Part shown: positions 12,606 through 22,900 of the stretch, one piece after another | Layout: the number at the start of each line of letters is the position of its first letter | Numbering within the stretch: position 1 is the first letter of the stretch | NCBI RefSeq assembly: GCF_020085105.1 | Contig: NC_058047.1 | Span: 22,090,001-22,154,000 of the forward strand | Length of the DNA stretch: 64,000 nt | Source of the DNA: Siniperca chuatsi | Taxonomy: Eukaryota; Chordata; Actinopteri; Centrarchiformes; Sinipercidae | Direction of reading: 5' to 3' | The notes under the pieces: model-generated | What the model was told of the DNA's origin: nothing | The model's database searches: none | What the model saw: the letters and a program-made list of their open reading frames with translations, nothing else | Program-made: the position numbers and the translations under genes

Positions 12606-15600
12606 CTGTTTCCACTCCTACCTGCTGTTGTCGCAGAACTTGATTACATTGTTCTGGTTGCTGTGCAGCTGGGTGTCCATTATAAGACTGAAGAGAGTCT
12701 CCTTCTGCTCCTGCCCGTCGATCTCCATCCGCCCCCGGAAGAACCAGTGACGACTGTGCTCGCTGGGACAACAGGGTACAAAGAAAAACGTGAGAGAATA
12801 AAAAACGCCGGCACAAAAACCACAGAGCTGAGTAACATGCACAACACAAAGCAGCCCCGCTAATCTGCTTGTTGCAGACAAACCCCACCTGTTGGACTGG
12901 GCCAGGTCAAAACACTCCACACTGGTGGGGTTCCTTTTAATCCTCTGGAACATCGAAGTGTAGTAGTCCAGATCCCAGGAGTCAAAGGCCAGACCTGTAT
13001 TTAGAAAAACACACATTATGAGATCTTGCTACCAACCACCACCAAAGATGGAAAGATATTTTTTTTTTGTATAATCTGTTATTTTAAATAGTTGGCACAT
13101 TTTGGTTTATGTACAGTTACATTTCAGAATTTCAAGTGAATTTCAACTTTACAGAGACTGTTATTAGAAAGAATTATTATTATAATGTAATACACTGCAT
13201 TAAGATGATGTCACATCACCTATAAGTATTTGTGTTCCCTCTCTTAAACACCATGTTTAACTCAAATGGGGAAGCAAAATAGTGAAGGTGAAATCAATCC
13301 TTAGGGGGAATTAATTGGCTATAGTGTCATAAAATTCCAGATAGGCCCTTTTTCAATGATCTCCTCAGTTCACTGGCTGAGCATGCGAGAGCCTACAAAG
13401 TATATACTGAAATTATTCTCATCTATTTGAGCAGCTTGTGAATATTAATGAAGCTGGGCAGAAGTGAATAAGCAGAGCATGAACATAAGCACGCACACCA
13501 CATTCTGTCGCAGTGGGCAGTGTCAGTTTAAAACCTGTTCATATAAAGAGAGGAATAACTGGTCAATACATAAAAATAAAATGTATTGTAGTTTTGGTGC
13601 ATATGAGTTAGAGCTGAGACGATTAGTTGATTAAGTGATTAGTCAATATGTCAATCGACAGAGAATTAATCACAAATTTCGCACAGATGCCAAAAAGTTT
13701 TTTTACTTATTGCCTCTGTTGTAAGAAAATGCTGGAAACATACAAGCTGGACTTAAAATCTAACAGATATCAGTCAGATAAACTTAATCAGTATCTGACT
13801 TTCCATTAAATCGAGGGAGCCCTTCTCTCTTTATGCGTTTAATTTGCTTTCACATGACATTAGACACAAACTAATCGCATGCATGCACGTGTAATCAGCA
13901 GCATCATTGCTGTCCTGTGACTTTAACCAGCTAAGTAATAATGTCATGCATCATATGACATTACTACCTCCACCAGCAGAGACAGTGCACTCACACATAG
14001 CTGCAAGACTGAAAAGAGGCGTTAAGACAGAGAAAAGAGAAAAACGTTACAGTGCATTAAAACATAGGCTCAGTCTGAGGGGCAAGAGTAAAAAGATGGA
14101 GAGAGGCTGAAGCTGAATAGTGCTGAGAGAAACTCCACAAATTTAGAAATTGTTAACAGAGCCTCACCCAGATCATCGTTTGCCGTCTCCAAGGCTGCAC
14201 GACCCTTTCCTAGGATGTCCACCTCAAACACTGGCTGCGGTTTGATTTCCACGGTGAAGGAGGTGATGGGTTGTTGATAGATACATTCTGTCATACTGTC
14301 ATACAGACACTCAATCAGCTTCTTTATGTCTCCATTAAGCTCGTTCACGCTCTCTCCATTCTTTGGCTGGAGGGGAGAGACAGATCTCATCAGAAGCACG
14401 ATATGAAGTGAAAACCAATCCTGAATCAGTGCTCTAGAAAATTATTTTTCTGTGTGTGTGTGTGTGCAAACCTTGATTAGAAACCTGCGAGACAGCTCGA
14501 CCCGTGTGACGTTAGCGAGGCCGGCACTCTGGCAGATGGACACGGCGTTAGTGGACCAAGCGGTGGAGAAGTTCAACCTGAAGAGCAAAACAGCAACGAC
14601 ATAAATAAAAACAGTTTGAAGACATTTTCTTCTGTTGGACTTTGATGTCTGCCTCACTGGTGTTGAGTTCCTCCAATTCATGATTCAAAAATAATAAAAA
14701 TTTGTTGAAATCATGAATATAGAAATGATACCATATGGTATTTTTTCCCCTAATTGAATTCATAAGAACACAAATCCCACAGTCTCTCTGACAGTTTAAA
14801 ATAATCATTTAAGATTTCCATTTCGTCCTCCATTATTTTTTTTCTTTTAATTATCTTTACTGTAGCAATAAGCAAGCATTCATAATTGTACATGTCCTGT
14901 ACAGCACAGATGAATCTTTAATATTTTGGACTCTTCTAGCACGACTCTCATGCCAAAGAAAAAGACTAACAATACAAAAATCATAAGGATAAATGCAGCC
15001 TCTAGGAGGCGCTAGTGGAACTTTTTGTCTTGTAGATCCTTTACCTGCAGCTGTTGAGAACTGTGCAGATTTCTCTATGAAAGTAACTACTGCACCTTTA
15101 CCACATCACCAAACTGGATCATTTCCCACAATTCAAAATTAATGCACAGCTTGTTTCAGTGTTAACAGTCGTGTAACACCAAACAACCCATTTCTAATTT
15201 CCAAAACATATTGAAATTGACCAAAGTTCCAAACTTAGGTCATGTGATAACCACTGAGCCATCTCCATGACAACACCATCCGCTAATGAAGACTGTGAGG
15301 TGCTTCTGGAAACTCTAGAAAAGTATTATAAGTGGACCCTTCGTTGGTATTATCAGACTGCGTGCAGCAGTACCTGGGTCCGATCTCCACCAGTTTCTCT
15401 CCGCTGTCCTCTGTGAGGTTTGGTTTCTCAGACAGCGGCTCTGCCTGCAGGGGAGGGCGAAACAACCAGAGGAGAACCTCCTTCTGCTCGGCACTGAGAC
15501 TCTGGCAGCCTGCGGCAGAGAGCAGGAAAGAAAAATCAAAACATGGCAAAATGGATCAATGGAAAAGGTGTGTGGAAAATTTCTCAAGGCTACACAAGAT

Positions 15601-15798
15601 TGCTTTGCTCTTCACAACTTCTGCATCTTCAGTTATTAGTATCGTCATCACCAACTGACAAGCTGTTACACACTCACCTGTCAGCTCCACATTGTAGCAC
15701 AGCTCAGTGGTGATTGACAGCTTGGGGTAGAGCTTGGCTGCCCTCTGTAAGGCTCGCCCATTCACAGCTTCATTACTGTAGAACCTCACTATAGCCAT
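5427..15798 (-). CDS. pfas: phosphoribosylformylglycinamidine synthase (FGAM synthase)
   Basis: Catalyses the ATP- and glutamine-dependent conversion of FGAR to FGAM in cytosolic de novo purine synthesis. Coding exons in transcript order: 15678-15798, 15374-15509, 14472-14577, 14168-14366, 12889-12994, 12622-12762, 12368-12492, 12136-12264, 11905-12042, 11178-11306, 10994-11067, 10753-10909, 10587-10648, 10330-10491, 9952-10188, 9621-9851, 9212-9392, 8765-8848, 8318-8473, 7821-7940, 7555-7700, 7258-7465, 6834-6925, 6626-6740, 6382-6531, 6046-6186, 5427-5737. They sum to 3957 nt, 1318 residues (human 1338), all junctions in phase. Recognisable blocks: HVIFTAETHNFPTG, EASNGASDYGNKFGEPVL, CSIHDQGAGGNG, DVKCSGNWMWAAKLPGEG, IDGGKDSLSMAAR and GHDISDGGL of the synthase core. 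The C-terminal glutaminase has nucleophile Cys about 1149 in LGVCNGCQLLALLG and the His/Glu pair in MMPHPER (about 1277/1279). One intron starts with GC. The gene appears intact. Confidence 0.97.
6532..6625 (-). other. pfas: short GC-AG intron of pfas
   Basis: The exon ending ...TCAGCTAAAG is followed by GCAACT instead of GT. The acceptor is CATAATAG. Exon phase (1 to 1) and the conserved protein context SYADVLGSAKG/WAA fix the boundary, so the intron uses a GC donor. Length is 94 nt. Confidence 0.85.
8525..8554. repeat. (TG)n microsatellite
   Basis: TG dinucleotide run inside a pfas intron. Confidence 0.95.
8720..8752. repeat. (TG)n microsatellite
   Basis: TG dinucleotide run in the same pfas intron, ending 12 bases from the exon at 8765-8848. 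Confidence 0.95.
8907..9133 (+). mobile_element. dispersed repeat with telomere-like motifs, copy 1
   Basis: Lies in a pfas intron. It contains CCTAACCTTAACCCTAACC, a 3' block GGGGACCTCAATTTTTGTCC and the tail GGGATATAAGAACATGAAAG, leading directly into a long (AC)n tract. A second, shorter copy with the same tail lies at about 16186-16300. The class is not certain; it looks like a dispersed non-coding element whose 3' end has grown a microsatellite. Confidence 0.6.
9134..9199. repeat. (AC)n microsatellite
   Basis: A 66-base AC tract. On the transcribed (minus) strand it is (GT)n, beginning 13 nt after the donor of the pfas exon at 9212-9392. Confidence 0.95.
11577..11850. mobile_element. 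hAT-like non-autonomous repeat remnant
   Basis: Begins TAGAGCTGCAACGATTAGCC and continues with ATTTTGATAATCGATTTAAT and a block around GACAGTAAATTGAATGTCTT. This palindromic-ended family, with terminal GCAACGATTAATCGATTA-like sequence, is common in teleosts. The copy lacks a clear second end. Open frames across it are incidental. Confidence 0.6.
12494..12600. repeat. compound (GA)n(CA)n microsatellite at a splice acceptor
   Basis: (GA)n from about 12494 to 12518 is followed by (CA)n to about 12551, and after a 10-base break a second (CA)n to 12600. On the minus strand the GA part reads (CT)n and runs straight into the CAG acceptor of the pfas exon at 12368-12492, so it supplies the polypyrimidine tract. 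Confidence 0.9.
12995..14167 (-). other. pfas: long pfas intron
   Basis: Intron between the exons at 14168-14366 and 12889-12994, which join in phase without any extra exon. It holds a short remnant of the hAT-like family at about 13613-13700 (GAGACGATTAGTTGATTAAG). The rest is AT-rich with no recognisable feature. Confidence 0.7.
13613..13700. mobile_element. hAT-like repeat fragment
   Basis: AGAGCTGAGACGATTAGTTG followed by ATTAGTCAATATGTCAATCG resembles the terminal region of the element at 11577-11850. Only one end is present. Confidence 0.45.
14578..15373 (-). other. pfas: pfas intron, no feature
   Basis: Intron between coding exons 15374-15509 and 14472-14577. AT-rich; I see no repeat family or exon that I can support. 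A segment at about 14996-15100 resembles diverged dispersed repeats but cannot be assigned. Confidence 0.5.
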
Positions 15799-16185
15799 GA
15801 CTGATGGAGAGACGGAGAAATAAATCCAGTTTAAAGACTGAGAGACCTCCATTAATAAAATCGATCACAGAATGTCAAAGATGATGAATTGTAGGCATCA
15901 TCTGTCGATGGCATTGATTTACCCCATCTTACTATGTCAGAGGTCAAAGCTTAAATACTGATGATCAATGATAAATAAGGACTCTCACATCTTCTCACTG
16001 AAGCTGACCTTTGACTCCAGATCATGTCCAGACCATAAAATTATTACATTAAACCAAGGAAATGTGTGGAGGCAATGTTTAGATGTTGAAGTTGTCTGAT
16101 GGTAAAAATCAAGCTAACGTTAATCTCCGTTTATATACTTGACTCAAAAGATTAAAAATACTTCATATCAATACAGAAACCCAAA

Positions 16186-16325
16186 GTGTTATCCTAACTT
16201 AATTGTAACCTGTACACTAAAAGTAAGTCTTAACCCTCAAATAGCAGTCTCTAGTCCACAAGTGACACAAGTCCCCACCGGGATATAAGAACATGAAACA
16301 CACACACACACATACATACATACAT
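16186..16325 (+). mobile_element. dispersed repeat with (AC)n tail, copy 2
   Basis: Shares TAATTGTAACCTGTACACTA, AGTCTTAACCCTCAAATAGC and the tail GGGATATAAGAACATGAAAC with the element at 8907-9133, and likewise ends in a short (AC)n/(CATA)n tract. It lies in the first pfas intron, upstream of the start codon. Confidence 0.6.
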
Positions 16326-16748
16326 TGATTGTGTGCATGTTACATATCACACACTGCACGGTCAGGCGCTTTCTGTTAATCCTTAACCACATGAAGAAGA
16401 CTGCAACCCCCTTCAACACACACAAATCTTTACCAACACTGATTATATCAAACAGCCTGTCTACAACAACATGGAGGATACAGACGAGGCAACTTCTTAA
16501 TGCGTCTTTTAAGTGATACCAGGTGACATGAGACAACAGTGAAATAATGTCCGGGGTTTCATATTTATTATCATATATTAACAGTTGGGACTGTTTCCCA
16601 TGTTTTGTTTCTAGTTACTTGTGTGGAAGCTAAGTGGCTAAAACGTACCAGAGTTAGCAGAAAGCTAGTTAGTAACGTTAGCTTAACTTACGTAGCAGCT
16701 TCAGCGATTGAGTTTTTGAATAGGATATACAAGTGAGATGCTGCTCAC

Positions 16749-16880
16749 CTCTGGTGTCCTGGGGAAACTTGTGCTCCTTTTGAAGGGACTGAAGGTGGTG
16801 TGGTTGGTGAGGTCTGCAGATTGACAGGACAGGATGGATGGATGGATGGATGGATGGATCTCTACACCCTCGTGGAAGCC
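16749..16880 (-). promoter_or_regulatory. pfas: putative non-coding first exon / 5' UTR of pfas
   Basis: On the minus strand, GGACACCAGAG is followed by a GTGAGCAGC donor at 16748. The exon carrying the start codon (15796-15798) opens just two bases before ATG after a good CCATCAG acceptor, so an upstream non-coding exon is expected. The upper limit is a guess; a (GATG)n tetranucleotide repeat at 16832-16859 lies inside it. Confidence 0.5.
16832..16859. repeat. (GATG)n tetranucleotide repeat
   Basis: Seven tandem GATG units at the putative 5' end of pfas. Confidence 0.95.
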
Positions 16881-16892
16881 GCGCTATTGTCT

Positions 16893-16908
16893 ACGCATGC
16901 GCAATGCG
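16893..16908. promoter_or_regulatory. NRF1-like promoter site upstream of pfas
   Basis: ACGCATGCGCAATGCG is a near match to the palindromic NRF1 site (YGCGCAYGCGCR) found in many TATA-less housekeeping promoters. It lies just upstream of the putative pfas first exon. Motif only; no functional evidence. Confidence 0.4.
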
Positions 16909-19900
16909 TGACTCTTTTCAATAAGTTTAGAAAGACTTTGAATTCTTAAAGTAAAAGTGTCTAACTGGGACGAAACCTGCAACAATCTCTAATGTATTCT
17001 GGATTTTGTAGTTTTCTTGTAAGGAAAAATGACACTTTTCACTATACAATGACTCCCGACTGTACTATAACTTTCAATGAGGATAGTGATGTCATGTCCT
17101 TAGTACTTATTTAATAATTGGGAGGTTATTTCAACCCACACTCCAGTTAACAACTCACACATGCTGTGTAATTTATATGATGGTTCAAGTCAAGATGCAG
17201 TATCTAAATTAGGCTTTTAGGCCAACTAAATAAAATAAGGGTTTGGTATTTGTCCACCAGAAGTTTATTCCTGGCAGCATGGAGAGGGCTTTCAAACAGC
17301 ATTTAGACCTCCATGCATGATGGGAAATAAAACGGTACTGCTTTATTTCACAAAAAAATTTACTAATACTTTCCTAGGAAGTTTCCTGAAAATAACAATG
17401 TAATATTAGGTCAATATGACTGAACAGCCAAATTGATAAATTAAAAATCCTAATACATTTTAGAGATTTTCTCTTGGTTTCTAGGTGTATTTGGAGGGCG
17501 GGGATCACTTGGATTAATGAACTTAATAAAGTCCTGGTTACAGTCCTAATGATACTGATGGGGGAAAGTCACACTTATTAACAAGGGCTGACTCCAGATT
17601 TACAAATTTCACTAAATAAACTGGCTGGATATGGCTATATCTAAAAAATAAAAGGCAATAAAAGCTAATGAAAGATACTTTTCTTACATGTTTCTTCTTA
17701 AACTTTTATCTACACTGGTACTTGTGTTAGTTTCAGAGATGTTGGAAAAAATACCTGTAGGACGTGCAGACAGTGTGCCTTTGATGGAAGTGTTGAAAGA
17801 AAAAAAACTACTCCCACACATAGAAGAGTCAGGAGCTGCAGTCTTAGATATATTTAATAAATTAAAGCCAAGGTACAAAAAAACAATGTACATTTCATAC
17901 CTCCCTCCCCTCCTCCACCTACTACTCTTTCTATAAACTGTGACAAACATTGTTTTATTTTCCCACCTCAGAATGAGACCACAATACAGACAGAGGATCA
18001 GTGTTGAACGTCCAATCATTCACCGTTCAAATCAGCCAGGGCAGCTCAGTCTGGAGCCAATTCCTGCCTCTGGTCTCAGTCTAAATAATTTCTTTCTGCA
18101 GCGTCTCACACACAAAATGTTTGTCCCCTGCACCCCCCCCCCCCAAAAAAACACATACATGCTACATGTCTGCAGGCACCTCGGATAAGACAGAAGGATT
18201 AGACTGAGATAAAGTTTATCAAAGACCACAAAGTACATTTCGATGCTGAGTGTTATTAGATGTCAACAGGTCCTGCGGATTCACTAGACAGTGTATTTTA
18301 CAGCCATCACATCACTTCACCAATAATGTCTCTGGCATAACGGATGGGCACAGAATGTCGGTGTTAATTCTTGTCGCAAATGCTGAATAACTTTCTCAGA
18401 GATCTTACGTTTTGTTACTGAACTCTAATCCTTCTGGTTCCTCTCCAAGGCAGTGACCCAGATGGATGAAAGGATTTGGGTGGCTTGTTCACAAGCATTT
18501 TGTTAGGAGCAGTAGTTGGTGTCAATGACAGATAGATAGATGAATATGGTCAATGATTATCACTGGCTGGTCATTCCAGATGATAAGGATGTTTGATAGA
18601 TTGGTGTGATTGCCGGTGAGCAGCAGAGGTGAAATACTGGACGTGCCTGGTCAGTCTTTAAGAAAAGAGTAGTGTGAATGAGTGCAGCGTGAAGAAATGA
18701 ATGGCTCTTTGTTTAAAGGATAGGAGGAAGTTATGGATGTGTACTGTAGGTCCAATATAAGTGCACTGAACATGTGGAAAAAGATACATCTGTGCACACA
18801 CAACCTCTCATACATACAGATATGAACACACGCACACACTCAAATACACAGAAGTGTTCAGCAATAACTGTTAATATGCACAACTTGATTAATATTTTTG
18901 CACGATTACAGTGACTAAGCAGTCCATCGTCAGGATTATTAATCCCTCCAAACACTCAGTTCCCTTCTCAGTTTCCATCTTGTGCCTCTTTCTCACTGCC
19001 AGCTACTATAATTGTATTTTTCCCCTCCAGCCTTCTCTCTAGACAGTCCTGCTTTACTTAAGGGACCAATTCATTAAAACCACTGTCTACAACCCACGGA
19101 GACTGCAGTGTGACTGGGTGGGACTGTATGTACATGAGGTACAGCCCTATACACAGAGGGCTGGGCAAGAGCGCAGACTGTTTTTAGTCCAGTTATGTGG
19201 TTTTCGGCTTTCTTTGTCCACTCACACCCCTAAAAAGGCATATATAACAAAAAAAAGGAAGAAATTCACAAAACATTTCATGATAATTTGGCAAATGCAG
19301 CGATCACAGGGGCATGAGTGGGAGTAAATATTATTGTATTAATGTCATTTTTCCTGCAGAATCCCCTCCTGCCATTGGTCCTTCTCTCTTCCCGTTAGCA
19401 GCAGCAGGACTGACAACCACCATCTTTCTATATGTGTATACATATACATTTATATAATTAATTTGATTTATTCTGAAAAATAATGTCAAGTAGCTACGTA
19501 CGATACCACTACCATTTCATATGGATGCTAATTACCAGGAAACAACCTAGAAACCACAGGAAGATCTAGAAAGGCAGAACAAGACAGAGATAGAAGGTGG
19601 CGTGATGCAGCATGCTGGGAGTGCTGCTCAAAGCTCTTCCAAAGAAAAGACCTTTTAATAAGGGGAGAGAGGAGGGAGAGAGAGTAACAATCAATCTTAT
19701 AACAGAAAAAAAAAATCGGAGCAGAAAGGACAGCCTCCCTAAAGCCACCGGGGATTTAATGTTTGTCCATTAATCCGATGGCAGGTCTGTGTCTGTGCTG
19801 GATTGGTTCCATGTCTTGTCCTGCGGCGGGGCGGGTTATCATTACAATCATTTCATGATATCGTCACTGATGGGGTTTGTGAGAACTGTATTGTTGTGGC

Positions 19901-19961
19901 ATCCAGCTGTTTTGCACTGAGGGCAGAGGTCACGGTTAGGTGAGAGTTCAAGGGTAGATTT
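16909..19961. other. pfas upstream / ipo13 3' flank
   Basis: Interval between the pfas promoter and the ipo13 stop codon, both on the minus strand. Part of it is ipo13 3' UTR. Short open frames here have no recognisable similarity and inconsistent codon use. No mobile element could be assigned. A C-run followed by A-run lies at 18134-18151. Confidence 0.5.
19467..19472 (-). terminator. ipo13: candidate ipo13 polyadenylation signal
   Basis: TTTATT on the plus strand (AATAAA on minus), about 490 bases past the ipo13 stop. Other TTTATT hexamers occur further on (about 17955 and 17342), so the true end is undecided. Confidence 0.3.
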
Positions 19962-22900
19962 TCAGTATTCAGCGGCGTACTCTGTACCATGCAGCCCTCT
20001 GCACAGTAGTGTGAACTCCTTCACTATGTCCTTCACCCTCCTCTTGTTCACTCGTTCTCTGCAAGACAGAGGGGCAGTAAAGAAGACAAATACATACAAT
20101 TATTAAGTATATGAAAAACCATGTGGTTGACCAACCGAATAAGCCTGTAAACAAATGTCCGGCAGTGTTACCTGAGTATCTGCTGTGAGAAGTTGTCTTT
20201 CTGTTCAACTGTGACCCGCGATGACGGGAACCCAGGAGGCTGCAGTGCCTCCTTCAACCACACAGCGAGCAGAGAAAAGCAGTGCTTGTTAAGAGAGAAA
20301 AGCACTTCTGCAAACTGGTCCATCAGACACCGAGATGCCCCGCCCCCGATGCCCTGGGGGGGTGGAAATTTGAACAGGTACTTAATTACAATAAGAGAGG
20401 AAGAAAAGTTTGATGTGAGATAACACAGCCAACTGCAGCATCAGTGAAGTGATGAAACGTTTCTGTGATGTGACATGTGAATGTGTAATGCGGTGCTTCT
20501 CACCTCCAGCACAGCCTGGATCAACAGCTTGCCGTCCTCCTGCACCACTCTGGCTAATGGAGGCACATCTGAGCAGTGGGGTAACAGTTCAGTCTACGGC
20601 AGAAACACAGAGACAATCAGCACATTTAAAGCCAAATGACTCATTTATAAACGTGTATATTGTTGCAAGTTGTGTGTGTGTTTGCTCACAAAGAACAAGC
20701 ATGTTGACTTGACTGTCGGAGCCTCAGGAAATTTGAGTGACAGAACTCCTAGAAGTGGGAGAGGGAGTCAGAAACATAAATAAACTACTGGAGGATGGTG
20801 TCAAGCATTTACAGTTTGTACTTTGTACTGACAAGCACATATTTCACAGGAACTGTAGCAAAACACCAAGAACAGTGTGTAGGGTAAACAGTGTGCAAAC
20901 TTACCACAGTGGAACACTGCTTTCACGTCAAGACTCTCAGACAAGAACAAATCGGGCTTCCGTTTGAGGGCCTAAGAGGCAGATAAAGGCATTAAACAGA
21001 GTATGTTTCTGTCGGCCCGACCCAATCGGTACTGCTTCACCACATTCCACTGCATAAGCTCCTTCAAAATACTGCTATCAACAATACCCGCTCAGCCTGG
21101 TAGCCGGATCTGACAGCAACACAGGACTGAGAACAGATCTGCCTACCAGGCTATAGTACTCTCTCCATCTGTTTAGGAAAAACTATATCCAAACTCATAC
21201 AGAGATCCTCCAATGCAGAACTCAGCAGGTATAACAAACAAATTGCAAAAAATCAAACTTTAAAATCATTGGAAACTTAAGTCAAACTAAAGGCAATGAT
21301 GGTTTAGTTTCTTGAAAATCAATTATTTTTAAAACATTACTTTTCCTTGTTTTTGGTTGACTGGATTGAATATGCAACAGAAGTGTGTAAGTAATTAACA
21401 TGTGCAGATAAAGAGAAATACAACTCATCTCGTAATAATGAACTCATTCAGGATGGAGGAGAGGAGAGAGGGAGAGAGGGAAAGGGAGAGAGATGAAGGT
21501 CAGATCTATCCAAAGATAGAAAACAAAGGAAGAAGAATGAAGACGGAAGACAAAAATATAAAACAGAAGAGCCATCAGCCAATTTGTCTGAACTGATTAA
21601 TATTAGTTGAATATTAATTCATTTGGGCTTTGATTGGCTCTGGGCTGGAATGACTTCAGAGGAGGACTGGGCTCAGAGACTAACCAGTCACCTGGGACCA
21701 CAATGCTGATACTGACACTGTTACATCATCTTCCCAAGAATGTGCATCAACTAAAATATTTCATCTGACTGTGCTCATGTTTTTCCAAGGAGCAAATGTG
21801 CACTGATGTTGACATAACAGAAAAAGGGAATAGCTTTAGTAAAAATGTAAGTGCTTAAAATAGTGGATTTTCATGCATTATATATCCACACAGGCGCTAC
21901 TTTTTGTATTTTCTAAGCAGCATGTAGAGCAGTATAATAAATGAATATGATTATTTATAGAAGGATTACATGTCCCTCTGTGAGTCATGAGAATTTCCTG
22001 ACACTTTAGGTTTATGAAATCTTTCCAAAACCAATTAAATGTCAACAATGCACCATGCAACGTGTCATCTAGTGACTTTTTTATCTTTCTTTAGATACTG
22101 AGAAGATATAAAAATAATTTCTTAGAATTTGTGATGATTATTATGACACTGAGTCCAACACCCTTCCACAGCAGTGTGATTTTTCGAGGCCATTCAAGAT
22201 CTCTGCCAATGTTTTTTCTAATCAGTTAATTAACTAAATATAGTGTGAGTATTACAATTAAGAATGCTAAAAATACAAGGACTGGTGTGTTATCAGTGCT
22301 TTGTATATCGTAATGATATAACATAGACTGATTTAGATCTGCAGGAAAAAAATGACAACCTTACATGAGGTCTCTGTGTGGTGAGGTGACTGTTAGAATC
22401 AAAATTGTTTGAGGAGAGACAGATGTCTCATTTTCAAACATTCCCCTCATGTTTCATTCCACCGCCTCGCCTATGTGATGGGACACCTTAGGGCCCAGTA
22501 ACAAAGAACAGAAAGAGGTAGAGAGGGAGAAAAGGACAGAGAGACAGGGAGAAATTAGAAAAAGAGAGAAAGAGAGAGAGAAACCCAAAGTGAATGAAAT
22601 AAGAAACCAAAAACACACCTGAGCTTGGAGTTGCATAAATGAATCAACAATATCAGGATGATCCCTGGGTCCTAAAATATAATAAAGATGAAACTTAAGA
22701 AATCATAAGAGAATAAGAATAATATACAAACAGCAACTGAATAGATTCAACAGTCATGTGGAAATAAAAGAGAACTCAAAAATATTTCATTGAAATAATT
22801 CACACGTGAGTAAGGAACGAAGGGGAGAGAGGGGAAGGGGGGGCATATGAAGCTTTGGCAGAGTCTTGGAAGAACAGACCAACCAAAAACAGAAAACAGG

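Noticed and set aside
12484-12750. Open frames with alternating ERER, THTH or VCVC runs
   Set aside because: These are translations of dinucleotide repeats. The same applies around 9134, 34051, 42190 and 59758.
17688-17936. 82-codon frame starting MFLLKLLSTLVLVLVSEM, like a signal peptide
   Set aside because: No splice partner, no similarity that I know and an AT-rich 3'-flank setting, so probably chance.
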